Shown piece by piece: positions 42,701-49,706 of a stretch of DNA of 64,000 nucleotides; position 1 is the stretch's first letter, and every line of letters starts with the position of its first letter. Origin of the DNA: an uncultured Clostridia bacterium (lineage in GTDB: Bacteria > Bacillota > Clostridia > Oscillospirales > Acutalibacteraceae); contig CALWIU010000026.1 in the NCBI GenBank assembly GCA_944380845.1, positions 1-64,000 of the forward strand, written 5' to 3'. The notes beneath the pieces are model-generated. The model searched no databases and was not told the DNA's origin. It worked only from the letters and a program-made list of their open reading frames with translations. A program made the translations under genes and the position numbers.

Positions 42701-42856
42701 GCGGTAGCCGTCATTCGGCGCTGTTGTCAGCCAATCCGCTGTTTGCAAAAACGCAAAATCAACGGTATCGACCGGTGTAAAAATGCGTTCGTAAAGCGTG
42801 TTTTCCAATCGTTCAATTTTTCCGATCATTTTTCGGATCTGTGGTTGATTGAGCAT
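39773..42856 (-). CDS. Alpha-mannosidase, glycoside hydrolase family 38
   Basis: A 1027-residue GH38 enzyme. Active-site blocks are GHSHMDTAWLWHVGET (zinc His and Asp), FWLPDTFGYSASIPQ (nucleophile Asp), and NQFHDILPGTCI (zinc His). An N-terminal beta-sandwich, the (beta/alpha)7 barrel, a helical bundle and long C-terminal beta domains follow. No signal peptide is visible, so it probably acts in the cytoplasm on imported manno-oligosaccharides. MLNQ start at 42856 has GAGGGGGG six bases upstream. First gene of the glycan operon. Confidence 0.92.
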   Translation of the reverse strand: MLNQPQIRKMIGKIERLENTLYERIFTPVDTVDFAFLQTADWLTTAPNDGYRAIARGEKWGGEGMYGWFRTTYRVTDALQGKRLFLMPHIGCYEGMLFVNGEPFGTFANKHQVQYTEHGNHYCDRFAESAAAGEEIELTLELYCGHFDPGNHPFSKPGKTDFTYTYGGADICVKNEAYQEFYFDLRTVRQLAQVLPEDDFRRGQAVAALYQIHNRILYDAENAEGDAFFDALRECQPLLKQFLSSACSDSAPFAGLTGHSHMDTAWLWHVGETVKKCARTYSNALNLMDQYPEYRFLQSSSCHSHFMQKYYPGLFERIRQKVKEGRYEPNGGVWVECDCNITSGESMIRQFLWGQRFTQKYFDYTSDVFWLPDTFGYSASIPQIMRGCGCSYFMTTKIGWNDTNRFPYDSFIWEGIDGSRVFTHFNTTHQFPDVQDMYERFGEIAQPEVTNMKYMAYGFGDGGGGPTYEMLESARRCGDLEGLGKSRHMSASAFMQQLESTVKNPNVYRGELYLELHRGTLTNQHTIKRNNRKSEIAIHNLEFLTVSNALRAGQPARHEAIDPLVETLLLNQFHDILPGTCIHRAHEESRAATTKLLSDANRLIAEASAGKGEGITLINTLSFDRSDPVFLPYRQGWHIQGGYRQQVYTNLDGETMLILCGLTVPAFSSVTLQWEKGEVVSTPFAVRSGSTLTTPFARVTMDESGAFSSFVDIIADRELRGEGYALNTFLMAEDVPCSWDNWDIDADIEGKLKPQAVLLSSEVVSSGACAYILRNAYRLSEKSTLTQDVIFFADSPEVRFDTKMDWQEEHRLLKACFDTTIREDFARQEIQFGYVKRPTTRNTSLEQAKFEVLNHKYTDLSESRFGVAILNDCKYGMLLNGSRMALSLHKGGVRPDHLGDKGVHRCVYSFLPHSGGFSAKAVIQPAYSLNTPLLISEGRYEVQPPIVCEADNILVETIKPCEDAENAFIARLYEAEGTYTHTACTLSPLVKEGIVTDMLEQPQSDGMEEIDRLTFRPFEIKTIKIRY

Positions 42857-42888
42857 ACGCGCCCCCCTCAATAGTTTGATGCAAAATA

Positions 42889-42917
42889 ACTATAGCAAAA
42901 ATGTCCGTTCAATGCAA
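42889..42917 (-). promoter_or_regulatory. Promoter of the GH38 operon
   Basis: TTGCAT, 17 bp, TATAGT on the minus strand, back to back with the promoter of the secreted protein gene. Confidence 0.65.
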
Positions 42918-42936
42918 GAAAAAGCAGAAAAAATCA

Positions 42937-42965
42937 TTGCTTTTGCCCGCACAATCCATTATAAT
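42937..42965 (+). promoter_or_regulatory. Promoter of the secreted protein gene
   Basis: TTGCTT, 17 bp, TATAAT. Confidence 0.7.
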
Positions 42966-42996
42966 AAAAAAAAGCGCGATCGCGAGGGGTTTTATT

Positions 42997-43944
42997 ATGA
43001 CAGCGTTATTTACTCAAATCTGGTCCTTTATTTGTGCCATTGCCGTTTTTCTTACCAGCCTTCTGGCGCCCAGCGGCCTGCATAAGGGCAGTGAAAACCT
43101 GCCCCTGGTCAGCACAAAACAGCTTGTGATGATCGATGCCTTTGCGGGCGGCGGTCAGGGTATTACCAATGACGGCGTATATTATTACACTTCCGGCTCT
43201 CTGGCGGCCATCCAATTGTCGGCGCTGGCAAAACTGGATATGGAAACCGGAGAAATAATCGAAAAGAAACTTGATGTCATTCCCGCCGAATTTAAGGCGA
43301 TGGATTATGACCATATCGGCGACATCAGTTATGCCGAAGTCGATGGCGAAAAGCTGCTGTACTGCTCACTGGAAAATCTGGACGACAATGCTGACCATGT
43401 GGTGCTTCTCTTTGACACCGATCTCAATTACACCGGCCGCTATGCTTATATGCGCGGCTATGTAATAACCGATGAACTGGGCGGCAATCTTCCCGCCGAC
43501 CAGCGCCCCGACGCAGGACAGTTCCTGTGCGATGGGCTGCCGTGGTGCGCCGCCGACGATGAAAACGGTAAATTATACTGTTCTCGCTACAAGGGCGCAG
43601 ACCGGCTGTATGTCTATGATCTGAAAACGCTGGATTTCCTGTATGAACTGCCGATTACCGGCATCGATCAAATTGACCGCATTCAGGGCGCAGAAGTTTA
43701 TAACGGCGCGCTGTATCTGAATATCGACCACGAAACAAAAGAAGGCGCGAAAGACCGTATCATCGGGAAAATTGATCTTACGACAGGCGCCTATGAAACC
43801 GCCTATGTCCGTCCGATCACCGGTATGATCGATTGGGAAGCGGAAGGTCTGACCATTTTTGAAAAAGACGGAAAAACCTATCTGACCACCACCGATTACG
43901 ACCATACCGTCGCGACCTACATCCACACCTATGAAATGGCCTGA
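42997..43944 (+). CDS. Secreted beta-propeller-like protein
   Basis: 315 residues. A hydrophobic N-terminus (LFTQIWSFICAIAVFLTSLL) is a signal or anchor. The rest is a series of short beta-strand pairs with Asp/Gly turns (LSALAKLDMETGEI, KLYCSRYKGADRLYVYDLKTL, RIIGKIDLTTGAY, KTYLTTTDYDH), suggesting a beta-propeller similar to six-bladed lipoprotein sensors. No catalytic motif that I recognise. ATG at 42997 follows GAGGGG. It is divergent from the GH38 operon, so a role at the surface in glycan sensing or binding is possible. Confidence 0.7.
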   Translation: MTALFTQIWSFICAIAVFLTSLLAPSGLHKGSENLPLVSTKQLVMIDAFAGGGQGITNDGVYYYTSGSLAAIQLSALAKLDMETGEIIEKKLDVIPAEFKAMDYDHIGDISYAEVDGEKLLYCSLENLDDNADHVVLLFDTDLNYTGRYAYMRGYVITDELGGNLPADQRPDAGQFLCDGLPWCAADDENGKLYCSRYKGADRLYVYDLKTLDFLYELPITGIDQIDRIQGAEVYNGALYLNIDHETKEGAKDRIIGKIDLTTGAYETAYVRPITGMIDWEAEGLTIFEKDGKTYLTTTDYDHTVATYIHTYEMA

Positions 43945-43974
43945 CAGCCATTTTTTGGAATGAAGTAAACAGCA

Positions 43975-44010
43975 AAAAGGCTCTGTCCCTCCGGGATGGA
44001 GTCTTTTAAT
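43975..44010 (+). terminator. Terminator after the secreted protein gene
   Basis: AAAGGCTC-TGTCCC pairs with GGGATGG-AGTCTTTT; stem-loop ending in four Ts. Confidence 0.6.
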
Positions 44011-44031
44011 GAAAATGCAACGGAGGAAATT

Positions 44032-44301
44032 ATGAGAGCCATTGTATCAGTTGTCGGAAAAGACCGAAAGGGAATTATCGCCGAAGTCTGCTCCCTGTTA
44101 GCGGAAAACGGCATTAACATTCTGGATATCAGCCAAACGGTCATGCAGGATTTTTTCACCATGATTATGCTGATTGATACCGATGGATGCGACATCCCCT
44201 TTGCCGATCTGGGCGATCGTTTGACCGAAAAAGGCGAAGAGCTTGCGCTTAAGATCCGCATTCAGCGAGAAGATATTTTCAACGCGATGCATCGCGTGTA
44301 A
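44032..44301 (+). CDS. ACT domain protein (UPF0237 type)
   Basis: 89 residues, a single ACT domain: [21 protein letters not shown] is the ligand-binding turn, then NILDISQTV. Such small ACT proteins are always beside a PFL-family (UPF0210) gene, as here (25 bp downstream). They are believed to sense an amino acid or related ligand; the role remains unknown. GGAGG lies six bases upstream. Confidence 0.9.
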   Translation: MRAIVSVVGKDRKGIIAEVCSLLAENGINILDISQTVMQDFFTMIMLIDTDGCDIPFADLGDRLTEKGEELALKIRIQREDIFNAMHRV

Positions 44302-44326
44302 CATAAGTGGAGGACTGAAAGTACGC

Positions 44327-45685
44327 ATGATCAACCGTTCGGATATACTCAGCACCATCGATATGATCGATAATCAGCATCTGGACATCCGCACCGTCAC
44401 CATGGGCATTTCCCTGATGGACTGTGCAGATACCGATATCCATCGCTGTGCTGATAAGATTTATGAAAAAATCACCAAAAAAGCGGAACACCTTGTACAA
44501 ACCGGCTGTGCGATTGAAAAGGAATTCGGGATTCCCATTGTCAACAAGCGCATATCCGTGACGCCGATCGCTCTGGTTGCCGCTGCCTGCAACACCGCTG
44601 ATTATACGCCTGTTGCGCTGGCTTTGGATCGAGCTGCAAAAACCTGCGGGGTAAACTTTATCGGCGGATTTTCCGCCCTTGTGCAAAAAGGCTTTACGGA
44701 AAGCGACCACCATCTGATCCAATCGATACCGGAAGCGCTTGCCGCTACGGACTTTCTGTGTTCCAGTGTCAATGTCGCATCTACGCGGGCGGGCATCAAC
44801 ATGGATGCCGTTCGCCTGATGGGTGAAACAGTGAAAAAAACCGCCGAACTGACAAAAGAAAGCGGCGGCATGGGTTGTGCAAAGCTCGTGGTCTTCGCCA
44901 ATGCTGTTGAGGACAATCCCTTTATGGCTGGCGCATTTCACGGCGTCGGCGAACCGGAATGCGTAATCAATGTCGGCGTCAGCGGTCCCGGTGTGGTTTA
45001 CCATGCGCTGCAAAGCTGCAAGGGAAAGCCCTTTGATACCGTTGCCGAAACGATCAAAAAAACGGCCTTCAAAATCACCCGTATGGGGCAGCTGGTCGCC
45101 CAGGAGGCATCCAAGCGGCTGCAAGTGCCCTTTGGCATCGTTGACTTGTCACTGGCGCCGACCCCGGCGGTTGGTGACAGCGTTGCAAGAATTTTAGAGG
45201 AAATGGGACTGGAAGTCTGCGGTACCCACGGAACCACGGCAGCGTTGGCGCTTTTGAACGACGCAGTAAAAAAAGGCGGCGTTATGGCAAGTAACCATGT
45301 GGGCGGATTGTCCGGCGCATTTATTCCGGTCAGTGAAGACGAAGGCATGATTGCCGCCGCCAAATCCGGCGCGCTGCATCTGGACAAACTGGAAGCGATG
45401 ACCTGCGTTTGCTCGGTCGGTCTGGACATGATCGCCATTCCCGGCGATACCCCCGCTTCCACGATCTCAGCCATTATTGCTGATGAAGCTGCCATCGGCG
45501 TTACCAATAACAAGACAACAGCGGTGCGTGTCATTCCCGCACCGGGTAAAAAAATCGGCGATGAAATTGAATTCGGCGGTCTTTTAGGCTCGGCACCGGT
45601 CATGCCGGTACATCCCTTCTCCTCCGAAACCTTTATCGCCCGCGGCGGCAGAATTCCTGCGCCGCTGAACAGTCTGAAAAACTGA
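44327..45685 (+). CDS. PFL-family protein (UPF0210/DUF711)
   Basis: 452 residues, the standard length of this family. Blocks: [18 protein letters not shown] near residue 20, [11 protein letters not shown] near 75, and the GNMNIC-like GVSGPGVV and the C-terminal [22 protein letters not shown] structure related to glycyl-radical-enzyme folds has been noted for the family but the function is unknown. The GTGGAGG is 13 bases from the ATG, a long spacing. Its downstream terminator appears split by the island at 45717. Confidence 0.9.
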   Translation: MINRSDILSTIDMIDNQHLDIRTVTMGISLMDCADTDIHRCADKIYEKITKKAEHLVQTGCAIEKEFGIPIVNKRISVTPIALVAAACNTADYTPVALALDRAAKTCGVNFIGGFSALVQKGFTESDHHLIQSIPEALAATDFLCSSVNVASTRAGINMDAVRLMGETVKKTAELTKESGGMGCAKLVVFANAVEDNPFMAGAFHGVGEPECVINVGVSGPGVVYHALQSCKGKPFDTVAETIKKTAFKITRMGQLVAQEASKRLQVPFGIVDLSLAPTPAVGDSVARILEEMGLEVCGTHGTTAALALLNDAVKKGGVMASNHVGGLSGAFIPVSEDEGMIAAAKSGALHLDKLEAMTCVCSVGLDMIAIPGDTPASTISAIIADEAAIGVTNNKTTAVRVIPAPGKKIGDEIEFGGLLGSAPVMPVHPFSSETFIARGGRIPAPLNSLKN

Positions 45686-45701
45686 CAAAACCGATTCCCA
45701 T

Positions 45702-45716
45702 AAAAAAAAGCTGTCG
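45702..45716. terminator. Left half of a terminator split by insertion
   Basis: AAAAAAAAGCTGTCG. Its partner CGACAGCTTTTTT is found at 49684-49696; joined, the two form a standard bidirectional A-stem-loop-T terminator between the convergent PFL and rubrerythrin genes. Confidence 0.6.
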
Positions 45717-45722
45717 CCGAAA

Positions 45723-45750
45723 CGAGCACCCTTGATAAAGAGGGTGCTCG
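45723..45750 (+). repeat. Left terminal hairpin of the island
   Basis: CGAGCACCCT pairs with AGGGTGCTCG around an 8-base asymmetric loop. The inner 22 bases are the reverse complement of the right-end hairpin core. Confidence 0.8.
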
Positions 45751-45766
45751 CAGGGCTTCAATGATT

Positions 45767-45796
45767 ACAGCATAGTTTAGGCTATGCTGTTTTTTC
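45767..45796 (+). terminator. Terminator-like hairpin near the island left end
   Basis: ACAGCATAG pairs with CTATGCTGT, followed by TTTTTTCTTTT on the plus strand. It overlaps the stop codon of the recombinase remnant. Confidence 0.6.
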
Positions 45797-45985
45797 TTTT
45801 AAGTACTTTTGTTTAAAGTTATGTTCCCATTCTTCAGCAGTTGGCTCCGTGATTATGCCTACACCGTTGTAATAAATATCAACTTGCTGATGCCGATTGT
45901 TATTTATCTTTTTAGGCGCTGATACAACAATCTTTTCAATAAATTCGTGAACAAGCTCAGATGTCAGTTCATAATGTTCGTATTC
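45782..45985 (-). pseudogene. C-terminal remnant of a large serine recombinase
   Basis: The frame reads EYEHYELTSELVHEFIEKIV, then VSAPKKINNN, VDIYYNGVGII and ends EHNFKQKYLKEKTA before TAG. This is the C-terminal (DUF4368-type) end of Tn4451/TnpX-like large serine recombinases, where LTxELVxEFIEKI and Y-(N/F)-NGVG are typical. An in-frame TAG and a switch to methyltransferase sequence lie immediately upstream, so about 450 residues, including the catalytic domain, are missing. Confidence 0.7.
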
Positions 45986-46533
45986 CTAATATTTTATTAA
46001 GTGACACGCCACATTTTAAGAGTTCATTTATTAAAAATTCATTACTGTATGTATTTCTTTTTCCAAACATGTTTTCGACACCATCAAATTCAACATCAAG
46101 TAGGTCTAATGCTGATTTTGGATTATTCTTTAACACTGCTTCCGATCTTATTCTGCCATAAAGATTATGCTTAACAATAGACAATGTTCCGCCAGGCTTA
46201 AGTATTCTGGAAAACTCATATAAAAGCTCTCTTCTATTTTCGATATACTCTAATACATTATAACAACATATAACATCAAAAGCATTATCATCAATTTCAC
46301 TGAGAGCATCAGAGCCTTTTCGAATCAGCGTATACTCATTATTTTTTAATCTAAATTTTATCATTTCGTCATTAGGTTCTATTGCAGTAACATGGTGGTA
46401 TTTTGCATAATGATTAGTTGTTACGCAAAACCCAGCACCGAAATCCAAAACATCCAAAGAATTATCATTTGAAATATTCAATGGTTTTATCTTTCAATCT
46501 TTCTTCAATTATGCAACCAGTATAAGTACCCAT
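45969..46533 (-). pseudogene. Frameshifted SAM-dependent methyltransferase
   Basis: A class I methyltransferase: VLDFGAGFCVTT (SAM motif I), ITAIEPND (acidic loop), FDVICCYNVLEYI and LKPGGTLSIV. The proper start is ATG at 46533 with AGGAG five bases upstream, reading MGTYTGCIIEERLKDK; one extra base in an A-run (46485-46488) shifts the frame before KPLNISNDNS. The rest (170 codons) is open. It could be a recent loss or a sequencing error in the homopolymer. Substrate unknown. The C-terminal end abuts the recombinase remnant. Confidence 0.7.
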
Positions 46534-46681
46534 ATCATTCTCCTATATATTCAGTTTTGCTATATGACTGATTTTCAATATCAAAATGTTCGTTATATTG
46601 TTTGTCGTCAGTATAAATTCAACGATAAATGTTTTTAGGAACAATCTCGTATAATATTCTATTTTTCAACATTGTGTATTT

Positions 46682-46989
46682 CTAAAATGCTTTCGGAAAG
46701 GCTTTTTCAAAACATCTGCAAAATTCAATGTTGTCTTTTGGGTAGACAATTTGTCTAGCTATATCCTCAATTTGAACATTATCAGTACACAAAGCAACAT
46801 TAGTATTAAACTCTATATCTTTACACTTTCTAAAGTTTTTATCTGTTTGAAAATAAAATTTTCCATCAAAACATATTACATTCATCATTCGTGAATGTAT
46901 AATTCTATATCGTTCCGTTGACAGTACCATGCCATGCTGTTATAGTCGCCAAAACAATTATAAAAATTGTTTATCTCAGTACTAAACAT
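46682..46989 (-). pseudogene. Frameshifted pyridoxamine 5'-phosphate oxidase-like FMN protein
   Basis: A start at 46989 with GGAGG five bases upstream reads MFSTEINNFYNCFGDYNSM; the continuation MVLSTERYRIIHSRMMNVIC is in another frame. The switch is explained by a 5-bp tandem duplication (ATGGCATGG around 46924-46937). The second frame keeps the PPOX-fold pattern (SRMMNVICFDGKFYFQTD, then FNTNVALC). It stops about 40 residues earlier than usual for such proteins. Confidence 0.65.
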
Positions 46990-47002
46990 CTATTCCTCCG
47001 CA

Positions 47003-48913
47003 CTAAATTAAATAAGCGTTGGGTTTTCTGTATTTTGTTCCCCAAACTTCGCTATTTCTGTAAATTCGTAATTCGTCTAAATCTATTTCTGCAATACCGA
47101 TTTGTTCGTTATTATCTAATTCCAAAACTTTCATATCTCTGTACTTACCGTTTTTGGTGTAAGCAATTCCGTCGAAAATAATAGAATGTCCGTTATCATC
47201 AGCGTAGTTAGCCATAGCGATAGCAGTCATATTTTCAAAAGCTCTGCTTCTCAGTTGAGATCTTCTGTTCTCATCAATAGGGCAACTGTTCGGCACTAAA
47301 ATAAGTTCTGCGCCTTTTAGTGCAAGAGTTCTTGCACTTTCGGGAAATTCTCTGTCAAAGCAAATCATCACACCTGTTTTTACAATTCCTCTTTGTGTTT
47401 GCAAATCGCTTACAAAGAAACCATCACCTGACTGACAATGTTTTTCCATAGAAAAATCACAAGTGTGGACCTTTGAATAATTTTGTACTATATTTCCATT
47501 AATATCAATTAAAGCGGAAGAATTAAAAGGCCTGTCTTTTCCTTTTTTCAAATATGTAATAAGTATTGCCATTTCAAGTTCTTTAGCACATTTGCAAAAT
47601 TCATTTATATACTGCGATTCGTTATCAATGGCTAAGAACTTCCAATGTTCAATTTCTTTTTCGTGTCCCTTTTCATCAGGATAATCCCAAGCATTTTCAA
47701 ACGGTGGCATATAACCGACATTCCACATTTCAGGGAACACAACTATGTCAGCACCCATTTCTTTTGCTGTTTTACAATATCCTAAGCCTTTTAATAATGT
47801 GTCATTTACACTATTCTGTATTTTATTTGCTTGCACTAATGCTATTTTAATTTTATTCATCGCAATACTCTTTTCATATTTCATTTCTATAACTTTAGCA
47901 CCATTATCTTTAACATATTGTCTTACATCTTTAAATCCAATCTTATGATAACAGTTTATTGCTCTTTGATTGTTCGCTCTAACATTGAGGTACAGTTCAT
48001 CTACATTTTTATTTTCAATAGCAAGCTTAATGGCTTTAGTACCTATACCTTTTCCCCTGTATTGTTTATCTGCAATAAAAATACCGAGAAATGCCTTACT
48101 TTCAGAATTTATTTCAATCCAAAGGCTTCCGATTATTTTGCAATCACAGCAAATATATTTCCAACAAACCAAATCAGCACTATCATAGGGCAATATTCTT
48201 GACTGATACTGAAATAAATCATCTTTATACTCATCAAACAAATTATACTGAAACAGATTAACATTTTTTTCAATGTCAATAAGTGTATCATCATTATTAC
48301 ATTGAAAACTGTAAAGTGATTTGTGATTAATTAACTGTTTGATTATACTCCATCCTATACTGCTACTCTTTGCATTTTCGGGAATAGGTAAAAATCCAAA
48401 ATCAAGATATATTTTCACAGCTAACCAAGTCGTTGTTTGTGTAGGAATTTTTGCAAGAGCATATCCCATTGACTTCATAAGAGATAAAACATAAGAAATC
48501 AGTGGTTTTGACAAGCCCTTTCCCTGATATTCTCTTTTTACAGCTACCCAATGCAACCATGCAGAACCTGAATTATCCTTACCGGTAATATCGTAAAATG
48601 CAGTTGCTGTGGCAACTTTTTCACCAAAATCATTCACTATAAAAACCATTCTTGTTTGCAATTCGTCTTCTTTGTTGGAGTAATATTTATTCCAAGAATC
48701 AATACCCTGCTCAAACGAGTCAAATTCTTTTGCACTTTTTTCAATTTTTATCCAATTATCTCTGTCTCCATTTTTATAAAATTCAAAATGAAATCCTTTA
48801 GGCAGAAAGAATTCAGGAATTGAATCTAAATCTCTTTCAAGCAGAAGTTCATAATATGGTATTCTCTTATCATGGTTGTCAAAACAGTTTACAGTTGTAT
48901 GTTTTTTTGACAT
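47003..48913 (-). CDS. Three-domain GNAT-GNAT-nitrilase fusion
   Basis: 636 residues. GNAT domain 1 at about 55-200 (VKREYQGKGLSKPL, 125-138); GNAT domain 2 at about 215-345 (ADKQYRGKGIGTKA, 281-294, and NVRANNQRAINCYHKIGF, 310-327); carbon-nitrogen hydrolase domain at 352-636 with Glu395 (FPEMWN), Lys481 (YSKVHTC) and Cys518 (MICFDREFPE), a complete triad. Single GNAT plus nitrilase fusions (YhcX-like) are known; the extra GNAT is uncommon. Possible acylation and amidase activity on one substrate, unproven. GGAG lies seven bases upstream. AT-rich codon use unlike genes outside the island. Confidence 0.85.
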   Translation of the reverse strand: MSKKHTTVNCFDNHDKRIPYYELLLERDLDSIPEFFLPKGFHFEFYKNGDRDNWIKIEKSAKEFDSFEQGIDSWNKYYSNKEDELQTRMVFIVNDFGEKVATATAFYDITGKDNSGSAWLHWVAVKREYQGKGLSKPLISYVLSLMKSMGYALAKIPTQTTTWLAVKIYLDFGFLPIPENAKSSSIGWSIIKQLINHKSLYSFQCNNDDTLIDIEKNVNLFQYNLFDEYKDDLFQYQSRILPYDSADLVCWKYICCDCKIIGSLWIEINSESKAFLGIFIADKQYRGKGIGTKAIKLAIENKNVDELYLNVRANNQRAINCYHKIGFKDVRQYVKDNGAKVIEMKYEKSIAMNKIKIALVQANKIQNSVNDTLLKGLGYCKTAKEMGADIVVFPEMWNVGYMPPFENAWDYPDEKGHEKEIEHWKFLAIDNESQYINEFCKCAKELEMAILITYLKKGKDRPFNSSALIDINGNIVQNYSKVHTCDFSMEKHCQSGDGFFVSDLQTQRGIVKTGVMICFDREFPESARTLALKGAELILVPNSCPIDENRRSQLRSRAFENMTAIAMANYADDNGHSIIFDGIAYTKNGKYRDMKVLELDNNEQIGIAEIDLDELRIYRNSEVWGTKYRKPNAYLI

Positions 48914-48915
48914 AA

Positions 48916-49054
48916 TTAAACTCCATAAGTTTTCTTGATCTGCTTATAGTAAGCTTTTTCATTAACGAAATCAGGAAACGTCTATCAATGATGGATTTTG
49001 CATGTTCATAAAAAAGCCTTCACACAAATTTAATCCTTTTATAAAGTTAGTCAT
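48916..49054 (-). pseudogene. Internally deleted remnant, DUF4037-like
   Basis: The N-terminus MTNFIKGLNLCEGFF looks like DUF4037-family proteins; after a frame switch it continues FYEHAKSIIDRRF, then another switch gives DFVNEKAYYKQIKKTYGV and a stop. The two ends with a missing middle suggest a large deletion plus frameshifts. The stop lies 2 bp before the start of the fusion gene, whose ribosome binding site is inside this remnant. Confidence 0.4.
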
Positions 49055-49075
49055 ATTGTTTTCTACAGACAGTTT

Positions 49076-49525
49076 TTATATTTTCTTAAATAACTTTGCA
49101 GACCAAAAGTTCATGTCCATTTTTTCAATATAAAAATGTAGAATGCTTTTATAATTTTTAGTAGCAGTGGAAAGAGTAATATAATCAACTTTTTGTTTAT
49201 AGTAATTCTCGATATATTCAAAGAGTGCCTGTCCTATGCCTTTTGAACGATATTCCGCTTTTACATATATCTCATCTATTTCAAAACATTTTGTGCCTTT
49301 GCCAATCGGCACAATCATTTCTTCAATTACTAAACACTTGCCGAACAAGTACCCGATAATTTTATCGCCAAAACACGCAATAAACAAATCTTTATCAATT
49401 AAATCATTCTTGTCGTTTGCACAATATCCATATGTTAAATCTTCTCTTTCCCAATCTTGAGACAGCTTAATAACTGCTTTAATATTACTGTTGTTAAATT
49501 CACACTTCTTAATTTCAAGTCTCAT
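49076..49525 (-). CDS. GNAT-family N-acetyltransferase, island cargo
   Basis: 149 residues. FEIDEIYVKAEYRSKGIGQALF is the canonical beta4/acetyl-CoA loop (RSKGIGQ), and the helical C-terminus ILHFYIEKMDMNFWSAKLFKKI matches small aminoglycoside-type or protein GNATs. GGAG lies seven bases before the ATG. First gene of the cargo operon. Substrate unknown. Confidence 0.82.
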   Translation of the reverse strand: MRLEIKKCEFNNSNIKAVIKLSQDWEREDLTYGYCANDKNDLIDKDLFIACFGDKIIGYLFGKCLVIEEMIVPIGKGTKCFEIDEIYVKAEYRSKGIGQALFEYIENYYKQKVDYITLSTATKNYKSILHFYIEKMDMNFWSAKLFKKI

Positions 49526-49554
49526 TAGCATTCTCCATTGCTTGATCTACTCTA

Positions 49555-49583
49555 TTTATAAATTCAACATCAATACAGTTCAA
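49555..49583 (-). promoter_or_regulatory. Candidate promoter of the island operon
   Basis: TTGAAC, 17 bp, TATAAA on the minus strand, 30 bp before the GNAT start. In such AT-rich DNA the chance of a random match is high; another candidate (TTGTGA, 16 bp, TAAAAT) lies a little upstream. Confidence 0.45.
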
Positions 49584-49645
49584 TTTATATATTTTAACAA
49601 TATAAGATTTTGTCACAAGTTTCATAATCTTCACTCAAATAATTC

Positions 49646-49681
49646 GATTAGGGCACCCTCTTTATCAAGGGTGCCCTAATC
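49646..49681 (+). repeat. Right terminal hairpin of the island
   Basis: GATTAGGGCACCCT pairs perfectly with AGGGTGCCCTAATC (14 bp) around an 8-base loop. Bases 49653-49674 are the reverse complement of the left-end core. Confidence 0.8.
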
Positions 49682-49683
49682 GA

Positions 49684-49696
49684 CGACAGCTTTTTT
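49684..49696. terminator. Right half of the split terminator
   Basis: CGACAGCTTTTTT, complementary to the left half at 45704-45716. Its rubrerythrin-side function would now depend on a 4-kb loop or on the neighbouring island hairpin, which can act with the nearby T/A runs. Confidence 0.6.
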
Positions 49697-49706
49697 ATTG
49701 CTTCAA

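Larger units (their letters stand above)
45717..49683. mobile_element. AT-rich genomic island with hairpin ends
   Basis: A 4-kb block with far lower G+C and different codon use (many AAA, AAT, ATT, TTA) than both flanks. Its ends carry the same 22-bp sequence GCACCCTTGATAAAGAGGGTGC in inverted orientation (45726-45747 and complement at 49653-49674), each inside a longer perfect hairpin. The flanking 7-bp arms GCTGTCG/CGACAGC look like the two halves of one terminator stem, so insertion into its loop is inferred. All cargo genes point left. Contents: GNAT, decayed nucleotidyltransferase-like remnant, GNAT-GNAT-nitrilase fusion, FMN-binding pseudogene, methyltransferase pseudogene and serine recombinase stump. 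No intact transposase is present. Confidence 0.65.

Noticed and set aside
45717..49683. Simple insertion sequence
   Set aside because: No transposase frame is present, and the only recombinase sequence is a C-terminal stump; ends are hairpins rather than plain terminal repeats.
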